This document shows positions 36,765 through 45,776 of a stretch of DNA of 64,000 nt, in pieces. The position numbers and the translations under genes are program-made. The stretch spans positions 248,001-312,000 of the forward strand of contig NZ_BBIW01000001.1 of NCBI RefSeq assembly GCF_000732325.1. The letters run 5' to 3'. The notes under the pieces were generated by a model. It was given only the letters and a program-made list of their open reading frames with translations. It ran no database searches and was not told where the DNA came from. The number at the start of each line of letters is the position of its first letter. Position 1 is the stretch's first letter. The DNA is from Paenibacillus sp. TCA20 (GTDB lineage Bacteria; Bacillota; Bacilli; Paenibacillales; Paenibacillaceae).

Positions 36765-38138
36765 TTAACGGAAAGGAAATTTCATTCCCTTACCGAGTCC
36801 TTTAAGCTGCTTCATTGCTTTCTTGTTGCCCTTCGGCCCCATCATACCGCTGAATTGCTTCATTACTTTACGCATTTCATCGAACTGCTTAATCAGACGA
36901 TTAACTTCCGCAACGGTAGTACCGCTGCCTGCTGCAATCCGTTTACGGCGAGATGGATTGATGATCTCTGGATTCTGCTTCTCTTCTCTAGTCATGGAGA
37001 ATACGATAGCTTCGATCCGGTTCATCTGCTTGTCATCGACTTTAAGATCCTTGGTCTGCTTCATATTGCTCATCCCAGGAATCATGTCCATGAGCTGATC
37101 AAGTGGTCCAAGCTTCTTGATCTGGTCCATTTGCTCGAGGAAATCTTCGAACGTGAACGATGCGGTCCGCATCTTCTGTTCCATTTCCTTCGCTTTGGCC
37201 GTATCAATGTTCGACTGGGCCTTCTCGATCAAGGACAGCATATCACCCATGCCCAAAATTCGGGAGGACATGCGTTCTGGATGGAAAGGTTCAAGTGCAT
37301 CGAGCTTCTCACCCAGGGTGATAAATTTGATCGGGCACCCGGTCACTGCTTTAACGGAGAGGGCAGCACCACCGCGCGTATCTCCATCCAGCTTCGTAAG
37401 CACGACGCCGGTAAGCGATAGCTGCGTGTTAAAATGCTCTGCTACATTCACTGCATCCTGACCTGTCATTGCATCGACGACGAGAAGCACTTCATCCGGA
37501 TTCACATTGCTGTGAATTAACCGAAGCTCCTCCATCAGCTCTTCATCCACATGGAGACGACCAGCCGTATCGATAATAACATAATCGTGACCGTTGTCCT
37601 TGGCATGCTGTAAGCCTTGCTTCGCAATCTCTACCGGGCTTGTCTTGTCACCTAAAGTGAATACCGGTGCCTTGAGCTGCTCTCCAAGCACCTGCAGCTG
37701 CTTGATCGCTGCCGGGCGGTAAATGTCGCCTGCCACAAGCAGCGGCTTTGCATTTTGCTTCTGTAACAGCTTCGCAAGCTTACCCGTGGTTGTCGTCTTA
37801 CCAGCACCCTGCAACCCGACCATCATAATGACTGTCGGCGGTTTGTTTGCCTTAGCCAGCTTAGACTGGCTTCCGCCCATCAGCTCGGTCAGCTCTTTAT
37901 TTACGATGTCAATGATGACCATGCCAGGCGTGAAGCTCTCCATCACTTCTTTACCGACGGCCTTCTCTTTGACTTTCGAAATAAATTGCTTGACGACCTT
38001 GAAGTTAACATCGGCTTCAAGCAAGGCAAGACGCACCTCTCGCATCGCTTCGTTAACGTCTTCCTCACTTACTTTCCCTTTACCGCGAAGCTTGCTGAAT
38101 ACATTGGTAAGTCGAGCTGTTAATCCTTCAAATGGCAT
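36765..38138 (-). CDS. ffh: Ffh, signal recognition particle GTPase
   Basis: Ffh binds signal peptides and SRP RNA. From ATG 38138 (MPFEGLTARLTNVFSKLRGK) the product has 457 residues. NG domain: GLQGAGKTTTTGKLAKLLQ, DTAGRLHVDEELMEEL and TKLDGDTRGGAALS. The Met-rich M domain has MRKVMKQFSGMMGPKGNKK at the end. GGAGG lies 7 nt before this ATG; a GTG two codons upstream is too close to it. Confidence 0.97.
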   Translation of the reverse strand: MPFEGLTARLTNVFSKLRGKGKVSEEDVNEAMREVRLALLEADVNFKVVKQFISKVKEKAVGKEVMESFTPGMVIIDIVNKELTELMGGSQSKLAKANKPPTVIMMVGLQGAGKTTTTGKLAKLLQKQNAKPLLVAGDIYRPAAIKQLQVLGEQLKAPVFTLGDKTSPVEIAKQGLQHAKDNGHDYVIIDTAGRLHVDEELMEELRLIHSNVNPDEVLLVVDAMTGQDAVNVAEHFNTQLSLTGVVLTKLDGDTRGGAALSVKAVTGCPIKFITLGEKLDALEPFHPERMSSRILGMGDMLSLIEKAQSNIDTAKAKEMEQKMRTASFTFEDFLEQMDQIKKLGPLDQLMDMIPGMSNMKQTKDLKVDDKQMNRIEAIVFSMTREEKQNPEIINPSRRKRIAAGSGTTVAEVNRLIKQFDEMRKVMKQFSGMMGPKGNKKAMKQLKGLGKGMKFPFR

Positions 38139-38177
38139 AAACACACCTCCTAAAGTTCATATTGCGAAGGGTAATCC

Positions 38178-38534
38178 CTATTCCAGAACCTCCAGGTGGT
38201 TCATCATTTCATTCATTCTATGTTTGTCTTCACTCGTCATCCCGCTTGATTCAATCATGTCCTTAAGCTTCTCAAGATTCATAAGCCGTCGTTCATGCTT
38301 CGCAAGCAAGCCGAGTTTATCCTCATACATTTCAAGTACCTGCTCTGCACGCTTAATGTGCTCGTAAACCGCTTGTCGACTAATCTCAAATTCGGAGGCA
38401 ATCTCTCCCAAGGAGAAATCATCATGAAAATAATACTTCAGAAAAGTCTGCTGCTTCTCAGTTAACAGGTTTTCATAAAAATCAAACAGTAAGTTGATTC
38501 GATTCGTCTTCTCAAGCCGATTCTCCTGACTCAT
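38178..38534 (-). CDS. ylxM: YlxM, putative SRP-associated DNA-binding protein
   Basis: A 118-residue protein of the YlxM/UPF0122 family, implicated in modulating SRP function. It contains INLLFDFYENLLTEKQQTFL and a sigma-70 region 4-like helix-turn-helix (DFSLGEIASEFEISRQAVYE). The ATG at 38534 is preferred to the longer frame from 38579 because the family begins at this point. In other Bacillales it follows ftsY; here an island separates them. Confidence 0.92.
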   Translation of the reverse strand: MSQENRLEKTNRINLLFDFYENLLTEKQQTFLKYYFHDDFSLGEIASEFEISRQAVYEHIKRAEQVLEMYEDKLGLLAKHERRLMNLEKLKDMIESSGMTSEDKHRMNEMMNHLEVLE

Positions 38535-38600
38535 CTTGAGGGACACTCCCTTCGTCAAGGAAAAACACTTTACACTCATTAACGTTCTCTATCTTACAAA

Positions 38601-38641
38601 AAACAAAAGAAGATGTCAAGCATAAATCCTTGTCATCTTCT
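38601..38641 (-). terminator. Rho-independent terminator after the hemolysin III-like gene
   Basis: AGAAGATGTCAAG (38608-38620) pairs with CTTGTCATCTTCT (38629-38641) with one mismatch, and TTTTGTTTTTT follows on the minus strand. It separates the island from ylxM. Confidence 0.85.
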
Positions 38642-38691
38642 CAATGATTTTATTTTTGAGATCTACAGCCACATATTAGATTACTTAGCAT

Positions 38692-39342
38692 CTATAATCT
38701 GATTGGTGTCAGATAAATAATGACGGCAAAGAAATGCAGCACACTGCCTGCCAGAACGAATAAATGCCAAATGGCATGATGAAACGGAAAGCCGCGCCAT
38801 ACATAGAAGATCGTACCCAGCGTATAGCAAAGTCCTCCGGCAACAAGAAGAGCTATTCCTCCAGAAGGAATTGCGGCGGTTAATGGAGCCCACGCAATGA
38901 CGATCAGCCAGCCCATCGCGATGTAGAACAAGGTAGACATGAACAGAAACCGCTTAGTGAAGAACGCCTTGAACGCTACACCGAACAAGGCAATTCCCCA
39001 TATGATTCCAAACAGGGTCCAGCCGAGTGTACCGCGAATCGCGACCAGCAAGAATGGAGTATATGTTCCTGCTATAAATAAGTAGATGGAGGAGTGATCA
39101 AAAATTTCAAATAGATCTTTCGCTCTGCCATCCTTCAGAGCATGTACGAAGGTAGAGCTGATGTACAAGAGCAGCATGGACACTCCATAAACCGTAAAGC
39201 TGACAACATGCCAAGCTGTTCCATTCACACTTGCGGCAACAATAAGAAGTACGAGCGCTGCAACACTGAGGAGAGCCCCTATTCCATGGGTGATGGCATT
39301 TGCGACTTCCTCTCTCCGAGTATAGGTATAGGTGTTAGCCAT
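38692..39342 (-). CDS. Hemolysin III (TrhA/YqfA) family membrane protein
   Basis: A 216-residue seven-helix membrane protein of the PAQR/hemolysin III superfamily. It has EEVANAITHGIGALLSVAAL, FVHALKDGRAKDLFEIFDHS and HHAIWHLFVLAGSVLHFFAV, in which the Ser/His/Asp/His residues likely bind a metal. The homologue in E. coli affects membrane energetics. The ATG at 39342 is preferred because the ATG three codons upstream lies next to AAAGG. It is a single gene with its own terminator. Confidence 0.92.
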   Translation of the reverse strand: MANTYTYTRREEVANAITHGIGALLSVAALVLLIVAASVNGTAWHVVSFTVYGVSMLLLYISSTFVHALKDGRAKDLFEIFDHSSIYLFIAGTYTPFLLVAIRGTLGWTLFGIIWGIALFGVAFKAFFTKRFLFMSTLFYIAMGWLIVIAWAPLTAAIPSGGIALLVAGGLCYTLGTIFYVWRGFPFHHAIWHLFVLAGSVLHFFAVIIYLTPIRL

Positions 39343-39440
39343 AGAATCCATCCTTTCAACATCCGCTGCCTGCTATTTTTGCAGAACCGAAATCTTTCTA
39401 CATATTATACTACGTTCACGGCTAATGTTCATCTTTAGCG

Positions 39441-40556
39441 TCAATCTGCAAAATACTTCAATATAATGGATGCAATTCGATCTGAAGCATGACCATCACC
39501 ATAAGGATTGGCAGCCCTTGTCATGCGCTGATATCTTTTTCCTCCTGACAACAACAGCTCGATCTCCTTCTTGACCTTTTCATACTCTGTCCCTACACAG
39601 CGAAGCGTACCTGCCTTGACACCTTCCGGCCGCTCCGTCTTGTCACGAAGGACGAGTACGGGCTTGCCGAGCGAAGGTGCCTCCTCCTGGATCCCCCCTG
39701 AATCGGTCAGAATAACATAAGCATGATTCATCATATTATGCATGTCGCTCACATCAAGCGGCTCAATCAAATGAATGCGTTCCGTTCCGTCGAGCATCTC
39801 GAGTGCCAGGTCCTTTACTGCTGGATTGGGGTGTACCGGATAAATTAACTCAAGTGTCCGATCCTGCTCAATGATCTCTCTAACCGCCTGAAACACCTGT
39901 TTCATCGGACTGCCCCAGTTCTCTCTCCGATGCATGGTCATGAATATCTTTCTAGTTCCAGGATGCAGCTTCGATAACAGTGGATGGTCGAACTCTTTCT
40001 TGATCGTCCAGCGCAGAGCATCAATGGATGTGTTGCCTGTCACGTAAACATGCTCTTTCCGGTGCTCGCTTGCGAGCCTTTTGGCAGCTGTAGTGGTAGG
40101 TGCAAAGTGCAGATCTGCAACACGGCCTATGAATTCCCTGTTCATTTCTTCCGGAAAGGGCGCATATTTGTCATACGTCCGCAGTCCAGCTTCGACATGA
40201 CCAATCGGGATTTGAGCATAGTATGCACAGAGTGCAGCTGAAAAAGCCGTAGACGTATCACCATGGACGAGCACAAGGTCGTATTTCTCGGCCTTCATTA
40301 CAGGCTCAAGCGATTCTATTAAACGGGCGGTCAAGCCGTACAATGTCTGCGCCTCCCGCATCACTTTCAATTCAATATGCGGTACGATATCAAATGCTTT
40401 CAATACTTGAGCCAACATCTCCTCATGCTGCCCGGTAACACACACAATAGGCTCGATGTCAGGTGCCGCCTCTAGTGTTTTTACTATGGGCGCCATTTTG
40501 ATAGCTTCAGGTCTCGTTCCGAACACAACAAGTACCCTGATTCGATGTTCCTCCAT
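39441..40556 (-). CDS. wecB: UDP-N-acetylglucosamine 2-epimerase (non-hydrolysing)
   Basis: Converts UDP-GlcNAc to UDP-ManNAc for wall teichoic acid or surface polysaccharides. The 371 residues begin IRVLVVFGTRPEAIKMAPIV and contain LVHGDTSTAFSAALCAYYAQ, GHVEAGLRTYDKYAPFPEEM and LTDSGGIQEEAPSLGKPVLV, which include substrate-binding Asp, Glu and Arg residues. GGGGGAG precedes the ATG. It is divergent from the glycosyltransferase gene at 40772. Confidence 0.95.
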   Translation of the reverse strand: MEEHRIRVLVVFGTRPEAIKMAPIVKTLEAAPDIEPIVCVTGQHEEMLAQVLKAFDIVPHIELKVMREAQTLYGLTARLIESLEPVMKAEKYDLVLVHGDTSTAFSAALCAYYAQIPIGHVEAGLRTYDKYAPFPEEMNREFIGRVADLHFAPTTTAAKRLASEHRKEHVYVTGNTSIDALRWTIKKEFDHPLLSKLHPGTRKIFMTMHRRENWGSPMKQVFQAVREIIEQDRTLELIYPVHPNPAVKDLALEMLDGTERIHLIEPLDVSDMHNMMNHAYVILTDSGGIQEEAPSLGKPVLVLRDKTERPEGVKAGTLRCVGTEYEKVKKEIELLLSGGKRYQRMTRAANPYGDGHASDRIASIILKYFAD

Positions 40557-40771
40557 GTGATCAGGACTCCCCCTCTATTTAGCTTAATAGATAAGCTGAA
40601 CAATTACTTCAACCCTTATCTATATATGAGAGAATCTCTCCATCTCGTAACGGCACTCTATGAAAAAGGTCCTTAAACTATTTATTTCTGTAAGGGACAA
40701 CTGCCGGTTTCTATTAATCTATCAATGCATAACCTGTAATTAGAGTGACGACTAAGGAGGTTATCCATCAC
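40557..40771. promoter_or_regulatory. Divergent region between wecB and the glycan genes
   Basis: A 215-bp region between two divergent transcription units. It contains the 17-bp palindrome AGCTTAATAGATAAGCT (40581-40597) just upstream of the wecB ribosome-binding site. A CATAACCT at about 40728-40735 resembles sporulation sigma-E/K -10 elements only weakly. No sure promoter was found. Confidence 0.35.
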
Positions 40772-41797
40772 ATGGCAGTTATCATCTATCCTAAGACGAT
40801 GAACTGGAAGTTTATGCGGCAGCGACCGCAGCAGCTGATGACGGAGCTTGGAGCTAGAGGACACCATGTGTTCTTCGAGAACCTTGCACCTATGAACAGT
40901 CAGCTGGATGAAGTAGAGCCTGGCGTACATTTATTTACGGACCACCATTCGTTTGTTAAGAGACATCTGGACAAATTAAGAAAAGAGCATCCCGTTGTTG
41001 TCTGGACGACCTGGGCTAAGCAGAGAACAAGACTTGCATCGATCTATCGGCCGGATGCCGTTATCTATGATTGCTGTGACGAGTTTCCGCATTGGGCAAA
41101 ATACGAGCATCGGATGGTTGAATCTGCCGATCATCTGGTCGCAACCGCTGAAACGATCCGAACACGTCTGTCACTAGCCTACCCCGACAAACCCATTACC
41201 CTCATCCCTAATGCGGCTGATGCCAGCATGTTTGATACGCCTGCCGTTCAGAGACCTCATGATCTTCCTGCAGGTCCAACGGTCGCCTATATTGGCGCTT
41301 GGGCTTATTGGGTCGATCATGCATTGTTTGCGAAGGCAGCAGAGCAATATCCGAATGTACAATTTGTCTCTATTGGTGCGCCCTACGGAGACATCCCGGG
41401 CTATGGTACCCTGCCGAACGTACACATTCTGGGAGAGAAGCCGCATAGTGAGCTGAAAAAGTATTTGCAGCATATCGATGTTGCGGTCATTCCTTTCCTA
41501 TATCACCCGATCACCCTTGCCACTAATCCCGTGAAGGCGTACGAATACATGGCTACTGGAGTCAAGGTCCTCTCTACCGCACTACCGGAATGTATTCGGA
41601 TGGAGCCGTATGTTACTACGGCAACGACTCACGAGGATTTTATTGGCAAGCTGGGTCAAATGCTATTTGAACAGGAGGATCCTGCAGCAAAATTAGCTCG
41701 AATTGCCTATGCAAGAGAGAATACTTGGGTTCAGCGCGGAGAAGCAGCAGATGAAGTGATACGCAAAACCCTTCAGCGCAAAGGATTACATGAATAG
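40772..41797 (+). CDS. GT-B glycosyltransferase, TuaH-like
   Basis: A 341-residue glycosyltransferase. MNWKFMRQRPQQLMTELGAR and VVVWTTWAKQRTRLASIYRP are N-terminal; the C-terminal GT-B half has ITLIPNAADASMFDTPA and VIPFLYHPITLATNPVKAYE, with Asn/Pro and Glu residues that bind nucleotide-sugar. It resembles TuaH-type proteins of teichuronic acid synthesis. The ATG at 40772 follows TAAGGAGG with 11-nt spacing. First of five plus-strand genes. Confidence 0.85.
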   Translation: MAVIIYPKTMNWKFMRQRPQQLMTELGARGHHVFFENLAPMNSQLDEVEPGVHLFTDHHSFVKRHLDKLRKEHPVVVWTTWAKQRTRLASIYRPDAVIYDCCDEFPHWAKYEHRMVESADHLVATAETIRTRLSLAYPDKPITLIPNAADASMFDTPAVQRPHDLPAGPTVAYIGAWAYWVDHALFAKAAEQYPNVQFVSIGAPYGDIPGYGTLPNVHILGEKPHSELKKYLQHIDVAVIPFLYHPITLATNPVKAYEYMATGVKVLSTALPECIRMEPYVTTATTHEDFIGKLGQMLFEQEDPAAKLARIAYARENTWVQRGEAADEVIRKTLQRKGLHE

Positions 41798-43025
41798 CGA
41801 ATATACCGTCTACCTTACGGGCGCAGCCTTCTGCAAACGAACAGCCGCATATAACAACAACCCTCTCTATTTATATCAATCAATTCGTGACCAGCTATTA
41901 AATTGCTCTGCACATTGGCTCGTATGGTCTCCCACTGCTCTTCATTTATCCGATTATGCCAAGCAGCGGCTTGAAGCCGAGCTGCATGCTCTATCTCCCG
42001 ATACCCATTGTGTCGTTTGCCCAGGGGACCGCTTTATTTTCCGGAAGGAATGCTTCAATTTTTCAAATATAGGTCATGTACGATCTTTGCCCTCCGCCTT
42101 CTGGCTGGGCTGGGAACTGCACGCCCGCTGCTCGTCGTTGAATCGTATAACCTGCCTATCTGAAGCACTTCAGCCTCTGTTCCTGCCTTCCAAGCAGCAG
42201 CATAGGAATTATGTTCTCGCCACTCCTCCTGAGGTTAGCAACTGCAGCGATAAAAGTTCCCGTCATCCCATCCTTTCGGTATTACGACGCTCCACCGTTC
42301 CCGCTTCTCATTCAATGACCTCGCTCGATCAATCACCTCTCATAACCGTCATGCTTAGTGTATTCAACATGGGCAAAACCGTAGAGTGGGCAATCCGTTC
42401 CGTGCTTGCACAGACCTACCTGAACTGGGAGCTCCTCATCGGTAACGACGCTTCAACGGACAATACTGCCGAGCTTATTGAACATTTCACGATGGATTCA
42501 CGTGTTCGCGTCATCCACTCTTATACAAATAAAGGCAAGGCAGTGATGATGAATCTTCTGCTGGAGCAAGCAAACGGAAAATATGTGCTGGAGCTGGATG
42601 GTGACGACTGGCTTGCGACAAACGCTCTTGAAGCACTGCTAACCGTCAGTTCACTCCATCCAGACTCAGGACTCGCAACAGGTGGATGCGGGGTATGGCG
42701 GCGCAGTAAACATGGTGATTTGTATTACCGGAGTACGGACTATTTTGACGGAAATTTGGAATCTGCCAATCATGCTCACCCTCCTGTTCCCCGCATGTAT
42801 AACATGCAGGCACTTCAGCGAGTTGGCGGATGGACTGTGCTGCCCGGGCTTTATGGAAGAATATTCGAGGATATTGTTCTCTGCCAAAAAATACTCAAGC
42901 AGTATTCGTTTGTACTGACAGACGAGATCGTATATCACCGGGTCATTCATCCGAGAAGCATCAGTCAGCAGCATTTGCCGCTCTATCCTGAGTGGAAGGA
43001 ACATTTGGAGAAGGAGGTGAAATGA
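41790..43025 (+). CDS. Two-domain glycosyltransferase (family 2 C-terminal domain)
   Basis: A 411-residue protein. Residues about 175-411 form a GT2 domain: ITVMLSVFNMGKTVEWAIRS, LLIGNDASTDNTAELIEHF and the metal-binding LELDGDDWLATNALEALL. Residues 1-165 match no family I recognise; they contain several Cys and Trp residues and could be a second enzyme or an acceptor-binding domain. The gene overlaps the upstream glycosyltransferase by 8 bp and is followed at once by the pyruvyl transferase, so they are co-translated. Confidence 0.85.
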   Translation: MNSEYTVYLTGAAFCKRTAAYNNNPLYLYQSIRDQLLNCSAHWLVWSPTALHLSDYAKQRLEAELHALSPDTHCVVCPGDRFIFRKECFNFSNIGHVRSLPSAFWLGWELHARCSSLNRITCLSEALQPLFLPSKQQHRNYVLATPPEVSNCSDKSSRHPILSVLRRSTVPASHSMTSLDQSPLITVMLSVFNMGKTVEWAIRSVLAQTYLNWELLIGNDASTDNTAELIEHFTMDSRVRVIHSYTNKGKAVMMNLLLEQANGKYVLELDGDDWLATNALEALLTVSSLHPDSGLATGGCGVWRRSKHGDLYYRSTDYFDGNLESANHAHPPVPRMYNMQALQRVGGWTVLPGLYGRIFEDIVLCQKILKQYSFVLTDEIVYHRVIHPRSISQQHLPLYPEWKEHLEKEVK

Positions 43026-43026
43026 T

Positions 43027-44031
43027 ATGAAAATTGCAGCTAGCGGATATTACGGCATGGGCAATTTTGGAGACGATCTGTTTCTCAAAACGTTGCAGCA
43101 GGCTTTTAGCAAGCATACCCTTTTTCCTTGGAGTGGTTACATGGATCCTGCAAAGGTGGATGCCGTTATCATCGGCGGCGGAGATCTGATTACTCCCTAC
43201 AAATTTAGCAGCTACTATTTCCCAGCTGCCTTAGCCGAGCATCCCATGTGGCTGTATGGGGTCGGGATCGTGGATTCGTATCCTCCTGAAACGTGGCCGG
43301 CGGATCAAGTTGAGCTCCACAAGCAGTACATTCAGAAGGCAAGACGCGCCATTTTCAGAGATCAAAAATCACAAGAGCTGGCCACGATCGCGAGGCTTCA
43401 TTCGAAGCCTGAAACGGCACAGGACATGGTCTTCGCCTACCAACAGCACCCTTTTCCCGTGAAACGATTCTCTGTTCGCAAAACGATCGGAGTGTGTCTG
43501 TTCTCCTACCCTTCTTTTCCAATGGAATCCATGGTTCAACTGCTGCTTAAGCTAAGCACAGAGGGCTTCCATATCGTACTCATCCCTGTCATTAACCATC
43601 CTTCGAACAGCTTCTCGGATTACAGCACTTGCAAGCTGCTTGAACAAAAAATGAAGGAGATTGACAGTGCCGCATCGGTTCAGACGCTATCTCTCTTACT
43701 GGAAACAGACATCACCTATAACGTGATTCAGTCCATGGATTACCTGATCAGCTACAAGCTACATCCCACTCTCGTGGCACTACGGGCAGGTGTACCTGTA
43801 CTTGCCTTCAGTAAGATGGGAAAGGTGAAGCATCTGCTGTCACGCTTCCATCTGAATCATTACTATTGCGATTACGCACAGCCCTTTGAAGTCTATGAGG
43901 ATATCATTAACCGATTTATTAAGAACGGTCCTGAGGAAGTTAGAGCTGCACTGCCGCTTATTCGTCAGGCCGAGCATGAGAGCTATTCCGAGCTGACCCA
44001 GCTCGTGTCGGAAATAGAGTCACTAGAATAG
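43027..44031 (+). CDS. CsaB-like polysaccharide pyruvyl transferase family protein
   Basis: A 334-residue protein with MKIAASGYYGMGNFGDDLFL, the GYYGxxNxGDD signature of the PS_pyruv_trans family, and VIIGGGDLITPYKF. C-terminal DYLISYKLHPTLVALRAGVP resembles CsaB/AmsJ. These enzymes add pyruvate ketals to surface sugars, which in Bacillales can anchor S-layer proteins carrying SLH domains. GGAGG overlaps the end of the upstream gene. The donor and acceptor cannot be told from sequence. Confidence 0.87.
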   Translation: MKIAASGYYGMGNFGDDLFLKTLQQAFSKHTLFPWSGYMDPAKVDAVIIGGGDLITPYKFSSYYFPAALAEHPMWLYGVGIVDSYPPETWPADQVELHKQYIQKARRAIFRDQKSQELATIARLHSKPETAQDMVFAYQQHPFPVKRFSVRKTIGVCLFSYPSFPMESMVQLLLKLSTEGFHIVLIPVINHPSNSFSDYSTCKLLEQKMKEIDSAASVQTLSLLLETDITYNVIQSMDYLISYKLHPTLVALRAGVPVLAFSKMGKVKHLLSRFHLNHYYCDYAQPFEVYEDIINRFIKNGPEEVRAALPLIRQAEHESYSELTQLVSEIESLE

Positions 44032-44056
44032 ATAACATCAAGGAGGTCATGCAGCG

Positions 44057-44374
44057 ATGTGTTTCTTTTTTCACTCCCGTCTATGGGCAAGAATCAAGCA
44101 GTTGGAAGTCCAGCAGGCATTATTGATGGAAAGAGTTGATATGTTAAATGCCCGCATCGAACAATTGGAAACCGAGGTCCGGTCTGGAATTGTCGTGAAT
44201 CCACAGCTCCAGCAATTTCTGGAGAGTAAAATCGGGCAAAACATCAGCATCAGCACCAGCAGCGTTACTGTTCTTGGTACAGTGCTTGCGGTTGGTGAGG
44301 ACGCGGTTGAGATTCGCGAAACGAGCGGTGACATCGTCATCATTCCATTTTCCCAAATATCGGTTGCTCAATAA
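44057..44374 (+). CDS. Small coiled-coil plus Sm-like protein
   Basis: A 105-residue protein. Residues about 10-45 form a coiled coil (RIKQLEVQQALLMERVDMLN ...). Residues 55-105 fold-predict as a small Sm-like beta barrel: QNISISTSSVTVLGTVLAVG and VEIRETSGDIVIIPFSQISV. It resembles the DUF2642 type, but I cannot assign it firmly. AAGGAGG precedes the ATG. It may form a complex with the next small protein. Confidence 0.6.
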   Translation: MCFFFHSRLWARIKQLEVQQALLMERVDMLNARIEQLETEVRSGIVVNPQLQQFLESKIGQNISISTSSVTVLGTVLAVGEDAVEIRETSGDIVIIPFSQISVAQ

Positions 44375-44425
44375 AATAGCGGCTCTAAGCTTCAATATGT
44401 CACTAAGTCTAAGGAGGTACTTGAT

Positions 44426-44629
44426 ATGAATTTTAGAGATATGATTCGCGGCTTCTTGGGAAGCGAGGTAGAGGTACTGACGGCTAACGATTATCTGGAC
44501 GGAACACTGATCTCAATTGATGAGACCACGCTTGTCCTGCAAATACCACCTATTATTTATGGGCCGCCTGGAGATGTGGCTGTCGTCCCATTGTCTTCAG
44601 TTGAGCTTGTGCGGGTTCTCGCCGTATAG
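44426..44629 (+). CDS. Small Sm-like (DUF2642-type) protein
   Basis: A 67-residue protein: FRDMIRGFLGSEVEVLTAND, GTLISIDETTLVLQIPPIIY and VAVVPLSSVELVRVLAV form the strand pattern of a small Sm-like barrel, close to the C-terminal part of the upstream 105-residue protein. TAAGGAGG precedes the ATG. DUF2642-type proteins occur near spore-surface genes in Bacillales; a role in the spore or surface is inference. Confidence 0.65.
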   Translation: MNFRDMIRGFLGSEVEVLTANDYLDGTLISIDETTLVLQIPPIIYGPPGDVAVVPLSSVELVRVLAV

Positions 44630-44676
44630 GATATGTGCTAAGAACGATATAGAAGCTATATAGCAGCACTATGAAA

Positions 44677-44712
44677 AAGAAGACCGAATCCTTTAATGGA
44701 AACGGTCTTCTT
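44677..44712. terminator. Bidirectional terminator between the glycan island and ftsY
   Basis: AAGAAGACCG (44677-44686) and CGGTCTTCTT (44703-44712) are perfect arms with an inner TCC/GGA pair. On the plus strand TTCTTCTTAT follows; on the minus strand CTTTTTC follows. It lies between convergent genes. Confidence 0.85.
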
Positions 44713-44736
44713 CTTATGATTACAGCTCACGCCGCA

Positions 44737-45744
44737 TTATTTCACTTCACTGTCTGCTTGTTCAGTCTCGGCTTCCTGAATCAATCCTGCAAACAAGGCG
44801 TGTACAAACTGCTCCGAATCAAACGGCTGCAGATCGTCTGCCTTCTCTCCGAGTCCGACAAGCTTAACAGGAATATCCATCTCTTGGCGAATCGCGATAA
44901 CGATACCACCCTTAGCAGTGCCGTCCAGCTTAGTCAATACAAGACCTGTAACTCCGCTCTTCTCTCCAAACAGCTTGGCCTGACTAAGTGCATTCTGTCC
45001 TGTAGTTGCATCAAGCACCATAAGCACTTCATGCGGAGCACCTGGAATTTCACGCTGAATGACACGAAAGATTTTGTTGAGCTCTTCCATCAGATTGGTT
45101 TTATTCTGGAGTCTTCCTGCCGTATCGCAGAGAAGAACGTCAGCGCCGCGCTGTTTCGCAGCCTGAACCGCATCAAACATAACGGCCGCCGGATCAGATC
45201 CAGCTTGCTGTTTGATCACATCAACGCCTGCACGCTGTCCCCATACTTCCAGCTGCTCAATGGCGCCTGCTCTAAATGTATCTCCTGCAGCAAGAAGAAC
45301 CTTCTTGCCTTCATTCTTAAAGCGATGGGCCAGCTTGCCAATCGTCGTTGTTTTGCCTACACCGTTCACACCGACAAAGAGGATTACGGTGATACCGTCC
45401 TTGTTCATGTTAAGACTGTTATTTTGCTCAGAACGGAGAAGCCCCGTTAATTTCTCAGACAACACCGGCTGCAGCTCAGCCGCATCCTGAATCTTCCGTT
45501 TCTTCACTTCGGCACGCAGATCATCAATCAGATCCATAACCGTGTTGACACCTACGTCAGCACCGATCAGGATCTCCTCAAGCTCCTCGTAGAATTCCTC
45601 ATCTATCTTTTTACGGCGGATAACGAGATCAGACACCTTTTCAACGAAGCCTTTACGTGTTTTCTCGAGACCATCTTTAAAAATATTCGTTACTGATTCT
45701 GTTTTTGTTGATATACTTTCTTTCAGCTTTTTAAAGAAACTCAT
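44737..45744 (-). CDS. ftsY: FtsY, SRP receptor GTPase
   Basis: FtsY receives SRP-ribosome complexes at the membrane. The 335 residues carry P-loop GVNGVGKT (125-132), DTAGRLQNKTNLMEELNKI and LTKLDGTAKGGIVIAIRQE. The N-terminal A region is short, as in Gram-positive bacteria. It starts 33 nt after smc. It ends at the bidirectional terminator facing the island. Confidence 0.97.
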   Translation of the reverse strand: MSFFKKLKESISTKTESVTNIFKDGLEKTRKGFVEKVSDLVIRRKKIDEEFYEELEEILIGADVGVNTVMDLIDDLRAEVKKRKIQDAAELQPVLSEKLTGLLRSEQNNSLNMNKDGITVILFVGVNGVGKTTTIGKLAHRFKNEGKKVLLAAGDTFRAGAIEQLEVWGQRAGVDVIKQQAGSDPAAVMFDAVQAAKQRGADVLLCDTAGRLQNKTNLMEELNKIFRVIQREIPGAPHEVLMVLDATTGQNALSQAKLFGEKSGVTGLVLTKLDGTAKGGIVIAIRQEMDIPVKLVGLGEKADDLQPFDSEQFVHALFAGLIQEAETEQADSEVK

Positions 45745-45776
45745 AGGTTCCCTCCAACTTAGTATTACAATACTTA

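Noticed and set aside
38692..39342. Hemolysin III gene as a toxin
   Set aside because: The family is widespread in harmless bacteria and in eukaryotes; there is no secretion signal or toxin context.
40581..40597. Palindrome upstream of wecB as a defined operator
   Set aside because: 17-bp palindrome is real but matches no known regulator site, so it is only noted within the intergenic entry.
44671..45450. 259-codon plus-strand frame opposite ftsY
   Set aside because: Starts inside the bidirectional terminator and is antisense to ftsY.
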